Below are positions 28,501-40,500 of a DNA stretch of 64,000 nucleotides, piece by piece; position 1 is the first letter of the stretch; each line of letters starts with the position of its first letter. The DNA is from Bolinopsis microptera (Eukaryota; Ctenophora; Tentaculata; Lobata; Bolinopsidae): assembly GCF_026151205.1 (NCBI RefSeq), contig NC_087080.1, forward strand, positions 3,637,096 through 3,701,095, in the 5' to 3' direction. Made by a program: the position numbers and the translations under genes. Under the pieces are notes generated by a model. The model did not search any database and had not been told where the DNA came from. It saw only the letters and a program-made list of their open reading frames with translations.

Positions 28501-31500
28501 ATTCTTTCAAACTCACAAAACATTTGGTACGTATGTTAAAGTATCATTAAAGTATCATTAAAGTATCATTACAATATTATGTAGTTGTAACTAAAATAGC
28601 CTAAATTAAAAAAGATTACTGCTGCAAAATTCGAATAAGAACTCGTTATACACATTGTGGTTCTCAAAATGCATCAAAATTACTCACTGAAAACGTTCGA
28701 GTTGACAGCAGTCTCTTCTGATGTTTTTGCATGCTCGTCAGATGTAATGACACAGGTGAAAACAGCATCAGCCGTGTTTTCACCAGCAGGTACGGTCAGA
28801 ATTGTAGTTTGAATGTTGGTACCAGGAACGTAAGTTCCAACGTCAATAGCATAGCTGTCAGTACCGTCAGTTATAACACCACCCGAACTAGGTTTATTCC
28901 ATGTTACCGCCTCCAGCTGCTTAGTCAAACCACTTACTACACAAGATATTGTAGCTTGTGTGTTTGCCAGCACTTCGCTACCCTTAGCTTCTACACCTGA
29001 AACAATCAGTCATTTAAAATAAGCACACAATAAAAAATATCAACAGTATTGTACAGGAACTGAATCATTGAACTTTCTCAACTAAATTCACCGGATCCTA
29101 TGATGAGTTTAATTTAGTTTCAACAGTAGGATGTAACAAGTTATCTTAGATATAAAGTTAAAACAGCAGAGCATCATTTATGGGCAGTTATAAATACCCA
29201 CCAAGTCCTAAGAAACTTACCAAAAGTGAGGAAGCTAACAACGATATCTTTGAAAGTAGATGTTGCTGAATCCGGATATTCTTTAGATTCCGCAGCACAT
29301 TTGTATGTCACGGGTGAACCACCCGCAGCCACAGTTGTAAGAGTGCCAACATCAATGGTCAGAGTTGATGTCTGAATTTTGGTACCAGAGTCAGCTGTTC
29401 CCTGTGCGATGGTGTACCCTCCACTACCACTTGTTATAGCAGCTCCAGCATGATCCTTCCACGACACAGTGACATCTGTAGCCACATCTCCGATATCACA
29501 AGTCAATGTCTGAGCCACAGCAGTGGTGGCTTTTTTAGGAGTCTCCGGATCGACGGCTGAAATAATTTGATTCTTTCAAACTCACAAAATATTTGGTATG
29601 TTAAAGTATCATTACAATAATATGTAGTTGTAACTAAAATAGCCTAAATTAAGAAAGATTATTGATGCAAAATACGAATAAGACCTCGTTATACACATTG
29701 TGGTTCTCAAAATGTATCAAGATTACTCACTAAAAACGTTCGAGTTGACAGCAGTCTCTTCTGATGTTTTTGCATGCTCGTCAGATGTAATGACACAGGT
29801 GAAAACAGCATCAGCCGTGTTTTCACCAGCAGGTACGGTCAGAATTGTAGTTTGAATGTTGGTGCCAGGAACGTAAGTTCCAACGTCAATAGCATAGCTG
29901 TCAGTACCGTCAGTTATAACACCACCCGAACTAGGTTTATTCCATGTTACCGCCTCCAGCTGCTTACTCAAACCACTTACTACACAAGATATTGTAGCTT
30001 GTGTGTTTGCCAGCACTTCGCTACCCTTAGCTTCTACACCTGAAACAATCAGTCAATTAAAGTGAACCAGTGTAACACATTTCTATCAGTTTTATACGGG
30101 TTCTGAATCATTAAACTTTCTGCACTTAACCAATTAGATCCCATGGTGTTTTACTACATACCAACAATAAACTTTTATTGTTTCAATTAGAAATCAAGTG
30201 AAAAAACTCGATCATTATTAATTGTGACAAGTTGAAAAAATCTCCAAAGTCCTAAGAAACTTACCAAAATTATTGAAGATGACAATGACATCTTTGTAAG
30301 TAGATATTGCTGAATCCGGATATTCTTTAGATTCCGCAGCACATTTGTATGTCACGGGTGAACCATTCGCAGCACCAGCTACACTTGTAAGAGTGTCAAC
30401 ATCAATGGTCAGAGTTGATTTCTGAATTTTGTCACCAGCAGAGTCAGCTGTTCCCTGTGCGATGGTGTACCCTCCACTACCACTTGTTATAGCAGCCCCA
30501 GCATGATCCTTCCACGACACAGTGACATCTGTAGCCACATCTCCGATATTACAAGTCAATGTCTGAGCCACAGCGGTGGTGGCTTTTTTAGGAGTATCTG
30601 GACCGACGGCTGAAATAATTTGATTCTTTCAAACTTACAAAACATTTAATATGTTAAAGTATCATTACATGTAGTTGTAACTAAAATAGCCTAAATTAAG
30701 AAAGATTACTGCTGCAAAATTCGAATAAGACCTCGTTATACACATTGTGATTCTCAAAATGTATCAAGATAACTCACTGAAAACGTTCGAGTTGACAGCA
30801 TGAGCAGTCTCTTCTGATGTTTTTGCATGCTCGTCAGATTGAATGACACAGGTGAAAACAGCATCAGCTCCATTTTCACCAGCAGGTACGGTCAGAATGG
30901 TAGTTTGAATGTTGGTGGCAGGATCGTAAGTTCCGAGCTCGATAGCATAGCTGCCAGCACTCGCAGTTATCGCATCACCCGAAGGATTGTTCCATGTTAC
31001 CGCCTCCAGCTGCTTACTCAAACCACTTACTACACAAGATATTGTAGCTTCTGTGTTTGCCAGCACTTCGCTACCCTTAGCTTCTACACCTGAAACAATC
31101 AGTCATTTAAATAAGCCCGCAATAAAAAAATATCAACAGTATTGTACAGGAACTGAATCATTGAACTTTCTCAACTAAATTCACCGGATCCTATGATGAG
31201 TTTAATTTAGTTTCAACAGTAGGATGTAACAAGTTATCTTAGATATAAAGTTAAAACAGCAGAGCATCATTTATGGGCAGTTATAAATACCCACCAAGTC
31301 CTAAGAAACTTACCGAAAGTAAGGAAGTCGACAACAATGTCTTCGAAAGTAGATGTTGCTGAATCCGAATATTCTACAGATTGCGCAGCACATTTGTATG
31401 TCGCGGGATTTCCTGCTCCAGCTACACTTGGAAGAGTGGCAGCATCAATGGTCAGAGTTGATTTCTGAATTCTGTCACCAGCAGAGTCAGCTGTTCCCTG

Positions 31501-34500
31501 TGCGATGGTGTACCCTCCACTACCACTTGTTATAGCAACCCCAGCATGATCCTTCCACGACACAGTGACACTTGTAACCACATCTCCGATATCACAAGTC
31601 AATGTCTGAGCCACAGCGGTGGTGGCTTCTTTAGGAGTCTCCGGAACGACGGCTGAAATAATTTGATTTTTTCAAACTCACAAAACATTTGGTATGTTAA
31701 AGTATCATTACATGTAGTTGTAACTAAAATAGCCTAAATTAAGAAAGATTACTGCTACAAAATTCGAATAAGACCTCGTTATACACATTATGGTTTTCAA
31801 AATGTATCAAGATTACTCACTGAAAACGTTCGAGTTGACAGCAGTCTCTTCTGATGTTTTTGCATGCTCGTCAGATGTAATGACACAGGTGAAAAGAGCA
31901 TCAGCCGTGTTTTGACCAGCAGGTATGGTCAGAATTGTAGTTTGAATGTTAGTGGTAGGTTCGTAAGTTCCAATGTCAATTTGATAACCGTCAGTATTAT
32001 CAGTTATAACACCACCCGAACTAGGTTTCTCCCATTTTACCGCGTCCAGCTGCTTAGTCAAACCACTTACTACACAAGATATTGTAGCGTCTGTGTTTTG
32101 CAGCACTTCGCTACCCTTAGCTTCTACACCTGAAACAATCAGTTATTTAAAATATGCCCGCAATAAAAAATATCAACAGTGTTGTACAGGAACTGAATCA
32201 TTGAACTTTCTCAACTAAATTCACTGGATCCTATGATGAGTTTAATTTTGTTTTAACAATAGGATGTAACAAGTTATCTTAGATATACAGTTAAAACAGC
32301 AGAGCATCATTTATGGGCAGTTATAACTTTATAAATACCCACCAAGTCCTAAGAAACTTACCGAAAGTAAGGAAGTCGACAACAATGTCTTCGAAAGTAG
32401 ATGTTGCTGAATCCGAATATTCTACAGATTGCGCAGCACATTTGTATGTCGCGGGATTTCCTGCTCCAGCTACACTTGGAAGAGTGGCAGCATCAATGGT
32501 CAGAGTTGATTTCTGAATTCTGTCACCAGCAGAGTCAGCTGTTCCCTGTGCGATGGTGTACCCTCCACTACCACTTGTTATAGCAACCCCACCATTATCC
32601 TTCCACGACACAGTGACATCTGTAGCCACATCTCCGATATCACAAGTCAATGTCTGAGCCACAGCGGTTGTGGCTTTTTTAGGAGTATCTGGACTGACGG
32701 CTGAAAAAAATTGATTCTTTCAAACTCATAAAAAATTTGGTATGTTAAAATATCATTACATGTAGTTGTAGCTAAAATAGCCTTAATTAAGAAAGATTGC
32801 TGCTGCAAAATTTGAATAAGACAGCTCGTTATACACATTGTGGTGCTCAAAATGTAGCAAGATTACTCACTGAAAATGTTCGAGTTGACATCAGTCTTTT
32901 GTGGAGACGCTAATGTTTTTCCATGCTCGTCAGATTGAATGACACAGGTGAAAAGAGCATCAGCCGTGTTTTCAGCACCAGGTACGGTCAGAATTGTAGT
33001 TTGACTGTTTGAACCTTTATCGTAACTTCCAATGGCAATCTGATAACCTCCAGTATCGTGAGTTATAGCATCACCCGAAGCTTTCTGCCATGTTACCGCG
33101 TCCAGCTGCTTACTCAAACCACTTACTATACAAGATATTGTAGCTTCTGTGTTTGTCAGCACTTCGCTACCCTTAGCTTGTACACCTGAAACAATCAGTC
33201 ATTTAGAATAAGCCCGCAATAAAAAATATAAACAGTATTGTACAGAAACTGAATCATTGAACTTTCTCAACTAAATTCACTGGATCCTGTGATGAGTTTA
33301 ATTTTGTTTTAACAGTAGGATGTAAGTTCAAGTTATCTTAGATATAAAGTTAAAACAGCAGAGCATCATTTATGGGCAGTTATAAATACCCACCAAGTCC
33401 TAAGAAACTTACCGAAAGTAAGGAAGTCGACAACAATGTCTTCGAAAGTAGATGTTGCTGAATCCGAATATTCTACAGATTGCGCAGCACATTTGTATGT
33501 CGCGGGATTTCCTGCTCCAGCTACACTTGGAAGAGTGGCAGCATCAATGGTCAGAGTTGATTTCTGAATTCTGTCACCAGCAGAGTCAGCTGTTCCCTGT
33601 GCGATGGTGTACCCTCCACTACCACTTGTTATAGCAACCCCACCATTATCCTTCCACGACACAGTGACATCTGTAGCCACATCTCCGATATCACAAGTCA
33701 ATGTCTGAGCCACAACGGTTGTGGCTTTTTTAGGAGTATCTGGACTGACGGCTGAAATAAATTGATTCTTTCAAACTCATAAAAAATTTGGTATGTTAAA
33801 ATATCATTACATGTAGTTGTAGCTAAAATAGCCTAAATTAAGAAAGATTACTGCTGCAAAATTTGAATAAGACAGCTCGTTATACACATTGTGGTGCTCA
33901 AAATGTAGCAAGATTACTCACTGAAAATGTTCGAGTTGACATCAGTCTTTTGTGGAGACGCTAATGTTTTTCCATGCTCGTCAGATTGAATGACACAGGT
34001 AAAAACAGCATCAGCCGTGTTTTCACCAGCAGGTACGGTCAGAATTGTAGTTTGAGTGTTGGTGTCAGTTGCGTAAGTTCCAATGTCAATCTGATAACCT
34101 TCAGTATCGTCAGTTATAACACCACCCGAACTAGGTTTCTCCCATTTTACCGCGTCCAGCTGCTTAGTCAAACCACTTACTATACAAGATATTGTAGCGT
34201 CTGTGTTTTGCAGCACTTCGCTACCCTTAGCTTCTACACCTGAAATAATCATTCAATTATAGTGAACCAGTGTAACACATTTTTATCAGTTTTATACGGG
34301 TTCTGAATCTTTGAACTTTCTGCACAGGGGCCGGAAGGTCTTCATCAAAATTATCTTCGTCAAAATTATATTTTATAGTTGTTTCTGATAGAGGGGAATG
34401 ATATCTATCAGCTGCTTTTGGTACCATGGAAAAATATTGTTCCTAGCCGAAATTATCGCCGGTCAAAGGTCAGCGCTTAGGGGTCGTTCACATATTGCTT

Positions 34501-37500
34501 ATTATCATTAATTACATAAACAAAATTTGGCGGCCAAATTCCAAAATTTGCCAGGCAAAAAAAAATTTCATGCACAAATTTTGAAAGCTGATTGAGTTGT
34601 TACATTTTTAATGAGATCAATTCCGCGAATATTGATAAAAGCTATAACTTACATAGGATTCAAGTAATTTAGGCTTACCTTTCATATAATGTTAGTCTCA
34701 TTCAAAATATATTGATATTTGACCAATTTATGATTATGGGCCGAAATCTATTAAATTAGGTGAGTATGCCCAAATATGGGAATATTGTTTTTGACACATA
34801 ACTCAGTCATTTTTTGTCTAATCTTGATGAAATTTCATATATGAGTTCAGGAGACCACTAGCTACAAGAGCACCTAAAACCTTGGTTTTGGACATGTTCA
34901 GGGCATTTGGTCTAATTTGGCCTAATTTTGACAAAATATGGGCGTGGCTGCCCCACTGGCACCTTTTGGAGGTTGGAGTCCGAAACCCCCTCAAAAGTTC
35001 GGTCACCGGTCATTGTTTGTTGGTCAACTGCTATCTCGAGATCAAGTTTCACAAAAAGTACCCATTGGCAATATAACAATATAATCTTATGATCAACAAT
35101 TATTAATAAATTAATAATTGAAAACTTAAGTTGTTTTCTCGTTGAAAAAAATCCTAGTTATTAATGAGATAATAATCATCAATGTATTGACTGAAATCTA
35201 CCAATTTTAATAGATTTAAACTTAATTTATATACTAATTTAACAAAGTAATTGCAGCATTTTACCAAAATGAAGAGTTCCGTGATCAATTACTGATCATT
35301 GCCAAGAAATTAAATTGTTCTTCATTAGAAACAGACATACATCTAAGAAACAAATGAGCATACAAAATTTTTGTTCTCCAACTCATCAGTAAATTATCTA
35401 AGATCGAAAAAGAAGATTGCATTATAAATTTAAGGTATCAAGATTTACAGTAAAGTTGTTTTGTCAAATTATCCAAAAAGAAGAACTAAATTTGAGCTTT
35501 TGAGGTATTGAGATCAACAGAGAAGACTTTTTGTCAAGAATTGAGAAGTAGACAGATGCTTCACCCTGGGCTCACCAAGTTCATCTTCATTTTCAGACTC
35601 AGTTTCTGAAATCTGCTCATTTGCAGTTACTTCAGTAGGAATTCCAGAAACAGCAGCAGGAGTCACTTCATTCGAAGCAGTGGGTATATAATCTGATTAG
35701 GACATGGTTTAACGGGAGGATGACGGAGAAACTAACTATTTACCAAGATTAATCCTCCCTCACAAAATGAGGATATATTAACTAGTCTCTTGGTAAATTA
35801 CCTTTTACTTCTCCACTTGACTCTCCGAAATGAGAAAAACAATATTATAATCTTATGATCAACAATTAATAATTGAAAACTTAAGTTGTTATCTCGTTGA
35901 TAACATCCAAGTTATCAATGAGATAGTAACTGTGAATGTATTATTGACTGAAATCTGCCAATTAATATATTTAAAACTTAATTTATATATTAATTTAACA
36001 AAGTAATTGCAGCAGTTTTAACAAAAAAAAGAAGATTTTTGTGATCTTCGCCAAGAAATTAAAATGTTGATCATAGAAGCAAATGAGCATGAAATAATTT
36101 CGTTTCATAACTCATCAGTAAATTATAACTAAGATTGAAAAAGAAGATTATATTATAAATTAGAGGTATAGAGATTTACAGTGAAGTTGTTTTGTCAAAT
36201 GATCCAAAAAGAAGAACTAAATTTGAGGTATTGAGATCAACAGAGAAGACTTTTTGTCAAGAATTGAGATGTAGACAGATGTATCACCCTGGGCTCACCA
36301 AGTCCTTCTTCATTTTCAGACTCAGTTTCTGAAGTCAACTCAGACGAATCTTCACTCGAAGGAATGTCACGTTTTTTGATACTCATAATTATATCTTTTG
36401 TATCAGCTGATTTGAACAAAATTTTACCGAAGAATGACGCACATAATTACTGTTTGACCAAAGATTAATCCTCCTTTACAAAAGGAAAATGTTAGCAGAC
36501 CTACAGATCCTATGATGAGTGTAATTTTGTTTTAACATAAAGTTAAAACAGCAAAGTGTCATTTATTGGGAGTTATAAATACCCACAAAGTCCTAAGAAA
36601 CTTACCGAAAGTCAGGAAGTTGACAACAATGTCTTTGAAAGTAGATGTTGCTGAATCCGAATATTCTACAGATTGCGCAGCACATTTGTATGTCACGGGA
36701 TTTACACCCGCAGCTGCAGCTATAGTTGTAAGAGTGGCAACTTCAATGGTCAGAGTTGATGTCTGAATTTTGGTACCAGAGTCAGCTGATCCCTGTGCGA
36801 TGGTGTACCCTCCACTACCACTTGTTATAGCAACCCCAGCATTATCCTTCCACGACACAGTGACATCTGTAACCACATCTCCGATATCACAAGTCAATGT
36901 CTGAGCCACAGCGGTGGTGGCTTTTTTAGGAGTCTCCGGATCGACGGCTGAAATAATTTGATTCTTTCAAACTCACAAAACATTTGGTAAGTTAAAATAT
37001 CATTACATGTAGTTGTAACTGAAATAGCCTAAATTAAGAAAGATTACTGCTGCAAAATTCGAATAAGACCTCGTTATATGCATTGTGGTTCTAAAAATGT
37101 ATCAAGATTACTCACTGAAAACGTTCGAGTTGACAGCAGTCTCTTCTGATGTTTTTGCATGCTCGTCAGATTGAATTACACAGGTGAAAATAGCATCAAC
37201 CGTGTTTTCACCAGCAGGTACGGTCAGAATTGTAGTTTGACTGTTTGAACCTTTATCGTAACTTCCAATAGCAATCTGATAACCTCCAGTATTGTGAGTT
37301 ATAGCATCACCCGAAGCTTTCTGCCATGTTACCGCGTCCAGCTGCTTACTCAAACCACTTACTACACAAGATATTGTAGCTTCTGTGTTTGTCAGCACTT
37401 CGCTACCCTTAGCTTCTACACCTGAAACAATCAGTCATTTAAAATATTCCCGCAATAAAAAATATCAACAGTATTGTTTGACGGCCAGGTAGCGCAGTTT

Positions 37501-40500
37501 GACGGCCAGGTAGCGCAGTTTTGACGGCCAGGTAGCGCAGTTGGTTAGAACGCCAGCTTTGCAATCGTGAGGTTGCGGGTTCAAATTCCACTGTCTGCCT
37601 GGTCGTGGGGTGAGTGCCGTTGACGTTCAGCTATTTATGGGCAGTTATAAATACCCACCAAGTTCTAAGAAACTTACCGAAAGTAAGGAAGTTGACAACA
37701 ATGTCTTTGAAAGTAGATGTTGCTGAATCTGGATATTCTTTAGATTCCGCAGCACATTGGTATGTCACGGGATTCACACCCGCAGCTGCAGCTACACTTG
37801 TAAGAGTGGTAACATCAATGGTCAGAGTTGATGTCTGAATTTTGGTACCAGAGACAGCTGATCCCTGTGCGATGGTGTACCCTCCACTACCACTTGTTAT
37901 AGCAACCCCAGCATTATCCTTCCACGACACAGTGACATCTGTAGCCACATCTCCGATATCACAAGTCAATGTCTGAGCCACAGCGGTGGTGGCTTTTTTA
38001 GGAGTCTCCGGATCGACGGCTGAAATAATTTGATTCTTTCAAACTCACAAAACATTTGGTATGTTAAAATATCATTACATGTAGTTGTAACTGAAATAGC
38101 CTAAATTAAGAAAGATTACTGCTGCAAAATTCGAATAAGACCTCGTTATATGCATTGTGGTTCTAAAAATGTATCAAGATTACTCACTGAAAACGTTCGA
38201 GTTGACAGCAGTCTCTTCTGATGTTTTTGCATGCTCGTCAGATTGGATTACACAGGTGAAAATAGCATCAACCGTGTTTTCACCAGCAGGTACGGTCAGA
38301 ATTGTAGTTTGACTGTTTGAACCTTTATCGTAACTTCCAATAGCAATCTGATAACCTCCAGTATCGTGAGTTATAGCATCACCCGAAGCTTTCTGCCATG
38401 TTACCGCGTCCAGCTGCTTACTCAAACCACTTACTACACAAGATATTGTAGCTTCTGTGTTTGTCAGCACTTCGCTACCCTTAGCTTCTACACCTGAAAC
38501 AATCAGTCATTTAAAATATTCCCGCAATAAAAAATATCAACAGCATTGTTTTGACGGCCAGGTAGCGCAGTTTGACGGCCAGGTAGCGCAGTTTTGACGG
38601 CCAGGTAGCGCAGTTGGTTAGAACGCCAGCTTTGCAATCGTGAGGTTGCGGGTTCAAATTCCACTGTCTGCCTGGTCGTGGGGTGAGTGCCGTTGACGTT
38701 CAGCTAAGGATCATGAGTGGTCTATGCAGCCCCCCGGTATACTCAGCCGAATACTCGAGAAATCGGGTGTGAGGGTTAAATGAGGAGCTGCACATTGCAG
38801 CAAAGTCTCGGGCGAAGAAAGTATGGTACACACTACCTTAACCGTCACTGGCTAAAAACAAATCCTTCGGCTTCCTGTAATTGGCTGGTTGCACTTGTGT
38901 AATAATGTGGCTGTTGGAATACTCCGAAGTAAAATAAGTGTCTTGATAAAAAAGTACAGGAACTGAATCATTGAACTTTCTAAACTAAATTCACTGGATC
39001 CTATGATGAGTTTAATTTTGTTTTAACAGTAGGATGTAACAAGTTATCTTAGATATAAAGTTAAAACAGCAGAGCATCATTTATGGGCAGTTATAAATAC
39101 CCACCAACTCCTAAGAAATTTACCGAAAGTAAGGAAGTTGACAACAATGTCTTTGAAAGTAGATGTTGCTGAATCTGGATATTCTTTAGATTCCGCAGCA
39201 CATTGGTATGTCACGGGATTCACACCCGCAGCTGCAGCTACACTTGTAAGAGTGGTAACATCAATGGTCAGAGTTGATGTCTGAATTTTGGTACCAGAGA
39301 CAGCTGATCCCTGTGCGATGGTGTACCCTCCACTACCACTTGTTATAGCAGCACCAGAATTATCCTTCCACGACACAGTGACATCTGTAACCACATCTCC
39401 GATTTCACAAGTCAATGTCTGAGCCACAGCGGTGGTGGCTTTTTTAGGAGTCTCCGGATCGACGGCTGAAATAATTTGATTCTTTCAAACTCACAAAACA
39501 ATTTGTATGTTAAAATATCATTACATGTAGTTGTACCTGAAATAGCCTAAATTAAGAAAGATTACTGCTGCAAAATTCGAATAAGACCTCGTTATATGCA
39601 TTGTGGTTCTAAAAATGTATCAAGATTACTCACTGAAAACGTTCGAGTTGACAGCAGTCTCTTCTGGAGACGCTGATGTTTTTGCATGCTCGTCAGATTG
39701 AATTACACAAGTGAAAAGAGCATCAGCCGTGTTTTCAGCACCAGGTACGGTCAGAATTGTAGTTTGAATGTTGGTGCCAGGAACGTAAGTTCCAATGTCA
39801 ATAGCATAGCTGTCAGTACCGTCAGTTATAACACCACCCGAACTAGGTTTATTCCATGTTACCGCCTCCAGCTGCTTACTCAAACCACTTACTACACAAG
39901 ATATTGTAGCTTGTGTGTTTGCCAGCACTTCGCTACCCTTAGCTTCTACACCTGAAACAATCAGTCATTTAGAATAAGCCCGCAATAAAAAATATAAACA
40001 GTATTGTACAGAAACTGAATCATTGAACTTTCTCAACTAAATTCACTGGATCCTATGATGAGTTTAATTTTGTTTCAACAGTAGGATGTAAGTTCAAGTT
40101 ATCTTAGATATAAAGTTAAAACAGCAGAGCATCATTTATGGGCAGTTATAAATACCCACCAAGTTCTAAGAAACTTACCGAAAGTAAGGAAGTCGACAAC
40201 AATGTCTTTGAAAGTAGATGTTGCTGAATCTGGATATTCTTTAGATTCCGCAGCACATTGGTATGTCACGGGATTCACACCCGCAGCTGCAGCTACACTT
40301 GTAAGAGTGGTAACATCAATGGTCAGAGTTGATGTCTGAATTTTGGTACCAGAGACAGCTGTTCCCTGTGCGATGGTGTACCCTCCACTACCACTTGTTA
40401 TAGCAGCCCCAGAATTATCCTTCCACGACACAGTGACATCTGTAACCACATCTCCGATTTCACAAGTCAATGTCTGAGCCACAGCGGTGGTGGCTTTTTT

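Larger units (their letters stand above)
35086..36500 (-). repeat. Two tandem copies of a linker-exon unit
   Basis: The stretch from about 35086 to 35830 recurs at about 35845-36500: shared blocks include AATAATTGAAAACTTAAGTT, TGACTGAAATCT, AAAAGAAGAACTAAATTTGA and GACTTTTTGTCAAGAATTGA. Each copy contains one candidate acidic exon (L1, L2). Confidence 0.85.

Noticed and set aside
37525-37610. A functional tRNA gene
   Set aside because: A and B boxes are visible but the anticodon stem does not pair properly and the B box has an extra base. The sequence continues into a SINE body.
27659-39955. Recurrent 89-codon plus-strand frames (MLVR...) opposite the type B Ig exons
   Set aside because: Antisense shadows of the conserved Ig coding frame. 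The minus-strand frames carry the Ig motifs and splice sites.
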